10,044 nt of DNA, taken from assembly GCA_938036405.1 (NCBI GenBank), contig CALHPT010000123.1:1-10044 (forward strand), in the 5' to 3' direction. Positions 1 through 6,141 of the stretch are shown one piece after another. Within the stretch, counting starts at the first letter, position 1. Each line of letters opens with the position of its first letter. The notes under the pieces are model-generated. The model was given only the letters and a program-made list of their open reading frames with translations. It did no database searches and was not told the DNA's origin. The translations under genes were made by a program, and so were the position numbers. The stretch is from an uncultured Tannerella sp. (GTDB lineage: Bacteria; Bacteroidota; Bacteroidia; Bacteroidales; Tannerellaceae).

Positions 1-116
1 GCTTTGAAGCTCTCGAAGGTCTGCCAGTCTTGGCCGCGGAAGAATTCGTCCTTGATGTGACCGAAGACCTGCTCAGTGCCACCCCATACCGCCGCGTTAT
101 AATTCTGCAAACGCAT
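1..116 (-). pseudogene. IS3-family transposase (OrfB), C-terminal remnant, runs off left edge
   Basis: Reading the minus strand gives an open frame leaving the window at base 1 that contains TEQVFGHIKDEFFRGQDW followed by QTFESFKA. This matches the segment of IS3-family (IS150/IS3 group) integrase cores that carries the last acidic residue of the DDE triad (the E of TEQVF, codon at 74-72) and the conserved FGHIKDEFF stretch after it. Upstream of about base 77 the expected residues (a GNCYDNAA-like run) are disturbed: the frame reads NYNAAVWGG before TEQ, so homology seems to decay near 77-101. The rest of the transposase (N-terminal half, first two D residues) is absent to the right, where the RHH gene begins. 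An ATG at 116-114 opens the same frame but I do not believe it is a native start. I infer a truncated, inactive copy left by insertion or rearrangement at the edge of the defence operon. A family search with the sequence left of base 1 would settle it. Confidence 0.72.
76..103 (+). promoter_or_regulatory. Candidate promoter for the RHH-helicase-R-M operon
   Basis: A perfect TATAAT lies at 98-103, with GTGCCA at 76-81 (four of six matches to TTGACA) 16 nt upstream. Transcription would start near 110, leaving a leader of about 35-40 nt before the ATG at 148. This is the only good sigma-70-like element ahead of the operon in view. Part of it lies within the decaying IS3 remnant, so the insertion sequence may have supplied or altered the promoter. 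It was predicted by eye only. Confidence 0.45.
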
Positions 117-129
117 TTGTATTGCATTT
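106..129 (+). promoter_or_regulatory. Candidate operator: imperfect dyad and paired GCATTT repeats
   Basis: Just downstream of the candidate -10 box, TGCAAA (106-111) and TTTGTA (116-121) form an inverted repeat with one mismatch around CGCA. The hexamer GCATTT occurs at 113-118 and again at 124-129, 11 bp apart, about one helical turn. Short repeats spaced near one turn and overlapping the transcription start are typical of ribbon-helix-helix repressor operators. The next gene encodes such a protein, so autoregulation is a plausible inference. The repeats are short and could be chance. Confidence 0.3.
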
Positions 130-137
130 CGAGCGAT

Positions 138-142
138 GGGAG
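138..142 (+). promoter_or_regulatory. Ribosome binding site that decides the RHH start
   Basis: GGGAG at 138-142 lies 5 nt before the ATG at 148. It overlaps an upstream in-frame ATG at 136, which has no comparable purine-rich element ahead of it. This favours the 148 start. Confidence 0.55.
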
Positions 143-147
143 CGCAG

Positions 148-360
148 ATGCCCGACAGCTACAAGGAGCTCATCAAGAGCAATCCCGACGAGACCGAGAT
201 CAGAAGCTTCCTGGTGGACGGCAACCAGGTCTCCGTGACCCTGCGTATCCCCGACACCCTGCGCGATGCGGCGAAAGAGGAGGCTGCCCTCCGGGGCATG
301 AGCTTCTCCGCCTTCGTGCGCACCTGCATGATCGAAGAGCTCGCGAAGAAAGGGGCATAA
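148..360 (+). CDS. Small ribbon-helix-helix (CopG/Arc-like) DNA-binding protein
   Basis: This 70-aa protein has the hallmarks of a ribbon-helix-helix fold at its C-terminal half. A beta strand with alternating residues (VSVTLR, residues 28-33) is followed by IP and a first helix (about 36-49), a Gly turn at 50, and a second helix starting MSFSAFVRTCM (about 51-67). RHH proteins bind DNA as dimers by inserting the paired strands into the major groove and usually act as repressors. The first 25 residues are polar and could be a partner-binding tail. I chose ATG 148 over ATG 136 because a GGGAG lies 5 nt upstream. The gene ends 4 nt before the SNF2 helicase gene, so it is the first gene of the operon. 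It may autoregulate the R-M operon through the repeats at 106-129, a job done by controller proteins in many R-M systems. There is no toxin gene beside it, so I do not call it an antitoxin. The fold is fairly secure; the target is inferred. Confidence 0.75.
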   Translation: MPDSYKELIKSNPDETEIRSFLVDGNQVSVTLRIPDTLRDAAKEEAALRGMSFSAFVRTCMIEELAKKGA

Positions 361-364
361 ACCC

Positions 365-3300
365 ATGCAACCCGACTTCTTCGACAACAGAGCGCGCATC
401 GTCAAGGACGACCTTGTCGCCAACATAACCGACGGCGATCGTGTGGCGATAGCCGCGTCGGTGTTCTCCATGTACGCCTACCAGGAACTCGCCGAGCAGC
501 TTGAGGGCATCGACGAGCTGCGCTTCGTCTTCACGTCGCAGGCGTTCACCAAGCAGCGCCCAACGCGCGAGAAGCGCGAGTTCTACATCCCACGCCTTTC
601 CCGTGAGCAGGGCCTTTGCGGCACCGACTTTGAGATCAAGCTGCGCAACGAGCTCACGCAGAAGGCCGTCGCGACCGAGTGCGCCGACTGGATCCGCCGC
701 AAGGCGCGCTTCCGCTCCTTCGAGGGCGAGGGACGCATGAGCGGCTTCATGGATATCGACAAGACGGACGACAACGTAGCCTACGTACCCTTCGATGGCT
801 TCACCACCCGCACGCTAGGCTGCGACAACTCCACGGACACCCCCGACGTGACCATGCGCTTGGACGCCTCCCAGTCGCGCGCCCTGCTGCAGCAGTTCGA
901 CGCCGCCTGGGACTCGGGCGAGCTCCACGACGTCACCGACGCCGTCATCGACGGCATCACGGCCATGTACCAGGAAAACGCGCCAGAGCTCATCTACTAC
1001 ATGGCGCTCTACCGCATATTCAGCGAGTTCTTGGACGACGTCTCCGAGGACGTACTGCCCAACGAGGGTCTGGGCTTCCGCGACAGCCTCATCTGGAACA
1101 AGCTCTACGACTTCCAGAAGGACGCGGCGCTCGCCATCATCAACAAGCTCGAGACCTACAACGGCTGCATCCTGGCAGACTCCGTGGGCCTTGGCAAGAC
1201 GTTCACCGCGCTCGCCGTGATCAAGTACTACGAGAGCCGCAACAAGGACGTGCTCGTACTGTGCCCCAAGAAGCTGCGCGACAACTGGATCACCTACAAC
1301 TCGAACGTCGTGAACAACCCCATCGCGGGCGATCGACTGCAGTACGACGTGCTCTACCACACCGATCTCTCGCGCACGCGAGGCACGTCGGAGACTGGGC
1401 TGCCGCTCGACCGCCTGAACTGGGGCGCTTACGGCCTGGTTGTCATCGACGAGAGCCACAACTTCCGAAACGGCGGCGACTCGGCGTCGGAAGACAAGAT
1501 GAACCGCTACCAGCTGCTCATGGAGAAGGTCATCAAGCAGGGCGTGAAGACAAAGGTGCTGATGCTGTCGGCCACGCCCGTGAATAACCGCTTCCGCGAC
1601 CTGCGCAACCAGCTAACCCTGGCATACTGGGGCGACCCCGCCGGCTGGTCGGAGAAGCTGCGTCTGGAGAACGACATCGAGACGGTTTTCCGCAACGCGC
1701 AGACCGTCTATTCCCGCTGGTCGAAGCTGCCCGCCGAGCAGCGGACGACCCACGCCCTCACCGACATGCTCGACTTCGACTTCTTCGAGGTGCTCGACCA
1801 GGTGACCGTGGCGCGCAGCCGCAAGCACATCCAGCGCTACTACGACATGAGCACAATCGGGCCCTTCCCGAAGCGCCTGCCGCCGATATCGAAGCGCCCC
1901 AAGCTCTCTACGCTGCCGAACGCGATCAACTACCGCGCGATATACGAGGAGCTTGACTCCCTCGTGCTCGCCGTGTACATGCCGAGCTCGTACGTACACC
2001 CCAGCAAGATGGAGAAGTACGCGAAGATGGGCGGCGGCGGAAACCTCACGCTGGGCGGCCGCGAGACGGGCGTGCGCCGCCTCATGACGACGAACCTACT
2101 CAAGCGCCTGGAGAGCTCGGTGTGCTCGTTCCGCCTGACGCTCGAGCGCGTGCTGGCGGCCATGAACGCCGCCCTCGAGACCATAGACGACTACCGCAGG
2201 GGCTTGGCGACGGGCGCCAGCGTGGCCGACGGCGACCTGCCGGGCGGGTTCGACTTCGACCCCGACGACGAGGGCGGCTTCGAGGTGGGCGGCGCCACGA
2301 AGATCCTCGTCGAGGACATGGACTGGATGAGCTGGGAGCGCGACATCGAGGCGGACGTCGCCGTCATCGAGGTCCTGATCTCGATGGTGCGCGACATCGA
2401 CCCCGCCCACGACACCAAGCTCATCGAGCTGTGCGAGCAGATCCGTGAGAAGTCGCAAGGCCCTATCAATCCGGGCAACCGCAAGGTGCTCGTGTTCACC
2501 GCGTTCTCCGACACGGCGGACTACCTCTACGAGAACGTCTCGGCCTTCGCGAAACGAGAGCTCGGCCTCGAGTGCGCCAAGGTCACGGGCGACGGCTGCG
2601 CCTGCACGATAAAGGCCGTGCCCCCTCATATGCAGGAGGTGCTCGCCTGCTTCTCGCCCGCGTCGAAGGAGCGCGACGTGGTGGCGCCGCAGCTTTCCGG
2701 CTGCGACGTGGACATCGTGATCGCCACCGACTGCATCTCGGAGGGCCAGAACCTCCAGGACTGCGACTACCTGATTAACTACGACATCCACTGGAACCCC
2801 GTGCGCATCGTGCAGCGCTTCGGCCGCGTGGACCGCATCGGTTCGAAGAACGCCCGCATCCAGCTGGTGAACTACTGGCCCGACGTGGAGCTTGACGAGT
2901 ACATCAAGCTCAAGGCGCGCGTCGAGGAGCGCATGCGCATCACCGTGATGACGTCCACCGGCGACGACGACTACATCAACGCCGACGAGACGGGAGACCT
3001 GGAGTACCGCCGCCAGCAGCTCGAGCAGATGCGCGACGAGGTCGTGGACCTTGAGGACGTCTCGGGCGGCGTGTCCATCACCGACCTGGGCCTCAACGAG
3101 TTCCGCATGGACCTGGTGGGCTACTACCGCGACAACCCCGACATCGACCGGCTTCCGAGCGGCATCAACGCCGTGGTGGAGGGCGACGAGCCCGGCGTCA
3201 TCTTCGTGCTGCGCAACGTCAACAGCAAGATCGACCGCGACGGCGCGAACCACCTGCACCCGTTCTACGTGGTTCGCATGGGGTCTGACGGGTCCGTGGC

Positions 3301-3598
3301 TCACGGGCACCTGGAGCCCAAGGCGGTACTCGATGGCATGCGCCTTTTGTGCCGCGGCAAGTCCGAGCCCGACATGGCGCTCTGCCGCGCCTACAACCGC
3401 GAGACCAAGAACGGCCGCGACATGCGCCGCGAGGCGGGGCTTCTCCGCAACGCGGTAGCGTCGATCGTTGACTCCAAGGAGGAGTCCGACGTCGACAGCT
3501 TCTTCGGCGGCAGCACGACGAGCTTCCTGGAGAATGACATCGAGGGCATCGACGACTTCGAGCTGGTGTGCTTCTTGGTGGTGAGGCCCAGATGCTAG
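365..3598 (+). CDS. SNF2/DEAH superfamily 2 helicase with phospholipase-D-like N-terminal domain
   Basis: This is a 1077-aa ATP-dependent DNA translocase or remodeller. Visible SF2 motifs are motif I (DSVGLGKT, residues 272-279), motif II as DESH (362-365), motif III SATP (402-405), motif V (SEGQNLQDCD from 792) and motif VI (QRFGRVDRIG, 817-826). The pattern is that of RapA/SNF2-like proteins. Residues 1 to about 190 resemble the phospholipase-D-like module often fused to such helicases in restriction loci (RVAIAASVFSMYAYQEL early on). I see no HxK catalytic motif, so nuclease activity from this part is doubtful. An acidic, Gly-rich linker (about 620-645, FDFDPDDEGGFEVGG) separates the two motor lobes. 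The start at ATG 365 has AGGGG at 351-355 nine nt upstream. The C-terminus ends in FELVCFLVVRPRC, and its stop overlaps the next start by 7 nt. In context it is a second motor beside type III Res. Its role may be to scan or remodel DNA for the R-M complex, or to act as a separate effector. The helicase class is sure; the specific function is not known to me. Confidence 0.9.
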   Translation: MQPDFFDNRARIVKDDLVANITDGDRVAIAASVFSMYAYQELAEQLEGIDELRFVFTSQAFTKQRPTREKREFYIPRLSREQGLCGTDFEIKLRNELTQKAVATECADWIRRKARFRSFEGEGRMSGFMDIDKTDDNVAYVPFDGFTTRTLGCDNSTDTPDVTMRLDASQSRALLQQFDAAWDSGELHDVTDAVIDGITAMYQENAPELIYYMALYRIFSEFLDDVSEDVLPNEGLGFRDSLIWNKLYDFQKDAALAIINKLETYNGCILADSVGLGKTFTALAVIKYYESRNKDVLVLCPKKLRDNWITYNSNVVNNPIAGDRLQYDVLYHTDLSRTRGTSETGLPLDRLNWGAYGLVVIDESHNFRNGGDSASEDKMNRYQLLMEKVIKQGVKTKVLMLSATPVNNRFRDLRNQLTLAYWGDPAGWSEKLRLENDIETVFRNAQTVYSRWSKLPAEQRTTHALTDMLDFDFFEVLDQVTVARSRKHIQRYYDMSTIGPFPKRLPPISKRPKLSTLPNAINYRAIYEELDSLVLAVYMPSSYVHPSKMEKYAKMGGGGNLTLGGRETGVRRLMTTNLLKRLESSVCSFRLTLERVLAAMNAALETIDDYRRGLATGASVADGDLPGGFDFDPDDEGGFEVGGATKILVEDMDWMSWERDIEADVAVIEVLISMVRDIDPAHDTKLIELCEQIREKSQGPINPGNRKVLVFTAFSDTADYLYENVSAFAKRELGLECAKVTGDGCACTIKAVPPHMQEVLACFSPASKERDVVAPQLSGCDVDIVIATDCISEGQNLQDCDYLINYDIHWNPVRIVQRFGRVDRIGSKNARIQLVNYWPDVELDEYIKLKARVEERMRITVMTSTGDDDYINADETGDLEYRRQQLEQMRDEVVDLEDVSGGVSITDLGLNEFRMDLVGYYRDNPDIDRLPSGINAVVEGDEPGVIFVLRNVNSKIDRDGANHLHPFYVVRMGSDGSVAHGHLEPKAVLDGMRLLCRGKSEPDMALCRAYNRETKNGRDMRREAGLLRNAVASIVDSKEESDVDSFFGGSTTSFLENDIEGIDDFELVCFLVVRPRC

Positions 3599-4212
3599 GG
3601 CTTCCGAGCACGACCGAGGTGGGCCGCCGCATACCCAAGGAGGCCTTCTACGGCCACCTGAAGGTGAGCGCCGCGCTACGCCAGTCCTTCATCGACGACG
3701 TCGAGTGCTTCGTGGTCGCGAACTCCATAAAGACCTCTACGACCGGCATACCAGACGGCGAGCGCGTGCACGAGGTGCTCGTGGTGCAAGTGGCGCTCAA
3801 GGCGCGTCGCGTCCCCGAAGAGGTGCTGGCGCTTGTGGCGCAGGCAAACCCCCACAAGCTGCTGTTCGTCTGCACCCGTGACGGCGAAGCGTGCCTCGCG
3901 GTGATGCTCAAGAGGCTCGTCGTGGCGCCCTGGCGCCCTTTCGATGACCTCGCACTCGATGTGAGCGCGGGCAGCATCGACGCGGTGTGGGACTCACTCG
4001 CGTCGCAGGTGGCCTATGGGGACGCTGGCAGCGGCGCCGAAACCGTGGAGGAGCGTTTCGAGGCGGATTCAAGGCTCAAGGTGCTTCGAGATGAGCTAGC
4101 GCGCGTAGAGGCGCGCGGGCGCAAGGAGCAGCAAGTGGCGCGCAAGAATGCGCTGTTCAATAAGGTAAAGGAACTCAAGCGGCAGATTGCCGCCATAGAG
4201 GAAGGCAAATAG
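3592..4212 (+). CDS. DUF4391 family protein
   Basis: This 206-aa protein resembles the DUF4391 family, which recurs beside helicase and type III R-M genes; I know of no biochemical function for it. The N-terminal two thirds look like a compact alpha/beta domain with alternating hydrophobic strands (HEVLVVQVALKA near residues 60-71; KLLFVCTRDGEACLAVML near 87-104). The last 55 or so residues are strongly charged, with heptad-like leucines and arginines (SRLKVLRDELARVEA, then KELKRQIAAIEE), so a coiled coil that tethers a partner is likely. I chose ATG 3592, which has GGTGAGG ending 5 nt upstream. It overlaps the helicase stop codon in an ATGCTAG arrangement, a sign of translational coupling. 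A GTG at 3568 would add eight residues but has weaker support. Its stop touches the mod start. A scaffold between helicase, Mod and Res is an inference from position and the coiled coil only. Confidence 0.8.
   Translation: MLGLPSTTEVGRRIPKEAFYGHLKVSAALRQSFIDDVECFVVANSIKTSTTGIPDGERVHEVLVVQVALKARRVPEEVLALVAQANPHKLLFVCTRDGEACLAVMLKRLVVAPWRPFDDLALDVSAGSIDAVWDSLASQVAYGDAGSGAETVEERFEADSRLKVLRDELARVEARGRKEQQVARKNALFNKVKELKRQIAAIEEGK
4197..4205 (+). promoter_or_regulatory. Strong ribosome binding site for mod inside the DUF4391 gene end
   Basis: AGAGGAAGG at 4197-4205 is close to a full Shine-Dalgarno match and lies 7 nt before the mod ATG. It is embedded in the last DUF4391 codons (EEGK), and the stop codon TAG abuts ATG directly. 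Strong independent initiation here would let Mod be made in excess, which makes sense for a methyltransferase that must protect the host before Res acts. By contrast, the res start has only a weak site. Confidence 0.6.
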
Positions 4213-6132
4213 ATGGAAAAGATTGAGCTGGGTACGCCCGACGGCATCGCGGGGAACATCGAGCGCCTTGCCGAGCTGTTCCCGCAGGTGGTGACCGAGG
4301 TAGAGAACGCCGACGGCGAGCTTGAGTGCGCCGTGGATTTCGACACGCTGCGTGACCTTCTGGGGGACGTGGTCGAAGGGCAGCGCGAGCGCTACCAGTT
4401 CACGTGGCCGGGCAAGCGCGAGGCCAAAGCCGAGGCACGCCGCCCTATCTACAAGACCATGATTCCCGAGCCGGAGAAGTCGAAGGACTGGGATACCACC
4501 GAGAACCTCTATATCGAGGGCGATAACCTCGAAGCCCTCAAGCTCCTCAAGGAGACGTACGCTGGCAAGGTGAAGCTGATCTACATCGACCCCCCGTACA
4601 ACACGGGCCATGACTTCGTGTACGACGACGACTTCGCCAAGTCGCGCGGAGAATATGACGCTGAGAGCGGCGATTTCAACGAGGAGGGCGGCCGCCTGGT
4701 CGCCAACACCGAGAGCAACGGTCGTTTCCACAGCGACTGGTGCTCGATGATGTATCCGAGGTTGCTTCTGGCGAGGGATTTGCTGTCTGCGGATGGTGCC
4801 ATCTTCATTAGCATCGATGATAACGAAGCCAATAACCTTGAGAAAATCTGTAACGAGGTATTTGGGCGTTCTAATTATCTGACACGCTTTATTTGGAGAA
4901 AAGTGGATAGTCCCAACGACAACCATGTCGTTATCACGCCTGATCACGAATACATTCTTGCCTATTGCAAGAATGCGGCAACGGTTAGCATGCGTCAGCG
5001 TAGGGCGCCTGAGCTCGTTGATGCCTACAATGGGCCGGACGAAAATGGCAGATATTGGCGTGACAGGCTTCTCCGCAAGAACGGAAAAAACAGCCTTCGC
5101 GCCGACAGGCCAACCATGTATTACGCGCTTACGGCACCGGACGGCTCAGAGGTTTGGCCCATTCGTGAGGACGGGCGCGAAGGCTGCTGGGCCGCTGGGC
5201 CCAGCAGCCTCAAAGAAATCGATGCTCGCGGAGATTTGATTTGGAAGCAGAGAGACGGCAAATGGGTTCCGTATACCCGTGAATATGCTGCCGACAACCC
5301 CACGAAACCTTGGATGACGATTTGGAACGATTTGCCGGCCATGCGGCAAACAAAGGCAGGCATGAAAGACTTATTCGGCATTTCAAACGTTTTCGATACG
5401 CCCAAGCCGCCTGCCTTGATTCAGCGCTGCATGGAGCTGGGAGGAGTAAAAGAAGGCGAGGTTGTTCTCGATTTCTTCTCGGGATCGGCTGCCACTGCGC
5501 ATGCTGCTTTGAATTTATATTCCAACGAGAAGGTAGCTCCTAAGTGGATTCTTGTGCAGATTCCGGAACTCCTCGATGAGGAAGCAGAAGCACGGCAATT
5601 CGGTTTCAAGTCGATTTGCGACCTCGGCGAGGAGCGCATCCGCCGTGCGGGTGAGAAAATCCGCGCAGAAATTGACGAGGCCAACCAGCAGCTCAAGCTC
5701 GATGCCGAGCCCGAACCCTATCCCGACCTGGGCTTCCGCGTGCTGCGCATCGACTCCTCGAACTTCAAGGACTTCTACCTCACTCCTGGCGAGACCGCCC
5801 AGGAGAGCCTCTTCGACTTCGCTGACAATGTGAAGGAGGGGCGCTCCGACTTGGATTTGCTCTTCGAGGTGCTGCCCAAGCTCGGCATCCCGTACTCCGC
5901 GAAGATCGAGGAGCGCATGCTCGCCGGCAAGAAGGTATTCTTTGTGGACGGCGACAAGCTAGCTGCCTGTTTCGACAAAAACGTGGGCACCGACACCATC
6001 GAGGAGATGGCGAAGGCCAAGCCTTGGTACGCTGTCATCCGCGACTCGTCCATGGCTGATGACGCCACGCACGCCAACTACGAGGAGCTGTTCCGCACCT
6101 ACAGCCCCGACACCGTTCCCCAAGTGATTTAA
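4213..6132 (+). CDS. mod: Type III R-M DNA methyltransferase (Mod), beta-class
   Basis: This 639-aa site-specific DNA methyltransferase should recognise the target sequence and transfer a methyl group from S-adenosylmethionine, most likely to adenine N6. The catalytic motif IV DPPY (residues 126-129, within LIYIDPPYNTG) comes before the SAM-binding motif I (DFFSGSAATAHAAL, from residue 420). This order defines the beta class to which type III Mod proteins belong. The segment between (about 195-400) is the target-recognition region. The upstream NLYIEGDNLEALKLL element is the usual lead-in to motif IV. The length is normal for Mod. It starts immediately after the DUF4391 stop, with an excellent ribosome binding site, and ends 9 nt before res. 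The recognition region is much AT-richer than the flanks: hand counts give 37-45% G+C for 4801-4980, against 72% for 4381-4440 and 68% for 5701-5760. It also carries a perfect hairpin at 5181-5210. This suggests exchange of the specificity segment. No frameshift or simple-sequence phase-variation tract is visible, so the gene looks intact. The recognised site cannot be read from the sequence. Confidence 0.93.
   Translation: MEKIELGTPDGIAGNIERLAELFPQVVTEVENADGELECAVDFDTLRDLLGDVVEGQRERYQFTWPGKREAKAEARRPIYKTMIPEPEKSKDWDTTENLYIEGDNLEALKLLKETYAGKVKLIYIDPPYNTGHDFVYDDDFAKSRGEYDAESGDFNEEGGRLVANTESNGRFHSDWCSMMYPRLLLARDLLSADGAIFISIDDNEANNLEKICNEVFGRSNYLTRFIWRKVDSPNDNHVVITPDHEYILAYCKNAATVSMRQRRAPELVDAYNGPDENGRYWRDRLLRKNGKNSLRADRPTMYYALTAPDGSEVWPIREDGREGCWAAGPSSLKEIDARGDLIWKQRDGKWVPYTREYAADNPTKPWMTIWNDLPAMRQTKAGMKDLFGISNVFDTPKPPALIQRCMELGGVKEGEVVLDFFSGSAATAHAALNLYSNEKVAPKWILVQIPELLDEEAEARQFGFKSICDLGEERIRRAGEKIRAEIDEANQQLKLDAEPEPYPDLGFRVLRIDSSNFKDFYLTPGETAQESLFDFADNVKEGRSDLDLLFEVLPKLGIPYSAKIEERMLAGKKVFFVDGDKLAACFDKNVGTDTIEEMAKAKPWYAVIRDSSMADDATHANYEELFRTYSPDTVPQVI
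5181..5210 (+). repeat. Perfect 13-bp inverted repeat inside mod
   Basis: AGGCTGCTGGGCC (5181-5193) and its exact reverse complement GGCCCAGCAGCCT (5198-5210) flank a 4-nt spacer, GCTG. The repeat codes for part of the Mod recognition region (GCWAAGPSSL) without breaking the frame. It would form a very stable, GC-rich hairpin in mRNA or extruded DNA. It is not followed by a T tract, so it is not a standard terminator. Confidence 0.85.
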
Positions 6133-6141
6133 GGCGTCGGC

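Noticed and set aside
148..360. RHH protein as antitoxin of a toxin-antitoxin pair
   Set aside because: The gene that follows is a 1077-aa helicase and no small toxin gene lies on either side; operon controller fits better.
30..428. 132-codon + strand frame spanning the left edge and the RHH gene
   Set aside because: It overlaps the RHH gene and helicase start in the wrong frame, has a compositionally odd product, and runs opposite the transposase remnant.
679..1587. 302-codon + strand frame overlapping the helicase gene, rich in Arg, His and Pro
   Set aside because: It is an out-of-frame shadow of the helicase, whose motifs I and II are encoded in the other frame across the same bases.
2096..3310. 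404-codon minus-strand open frame opposite the helicase, and similar ones at 6160-7161, 4096-4947 and 8596-9273
   Set aside because: They lie wholly opposite clearly conserved genes, have low-complexity His/Val/Ala/Leu-rich products typical of GC-rich antisense frames, and show no recognisable domain.
3568..3591. GTG start eight codons upstream for the DUF4391 protein
   Set aside because: ATG 3592 has GGTGAGG at good spacing and the typical stop-start overlap; the extra residues VLLGGEAQ do not look conserved.
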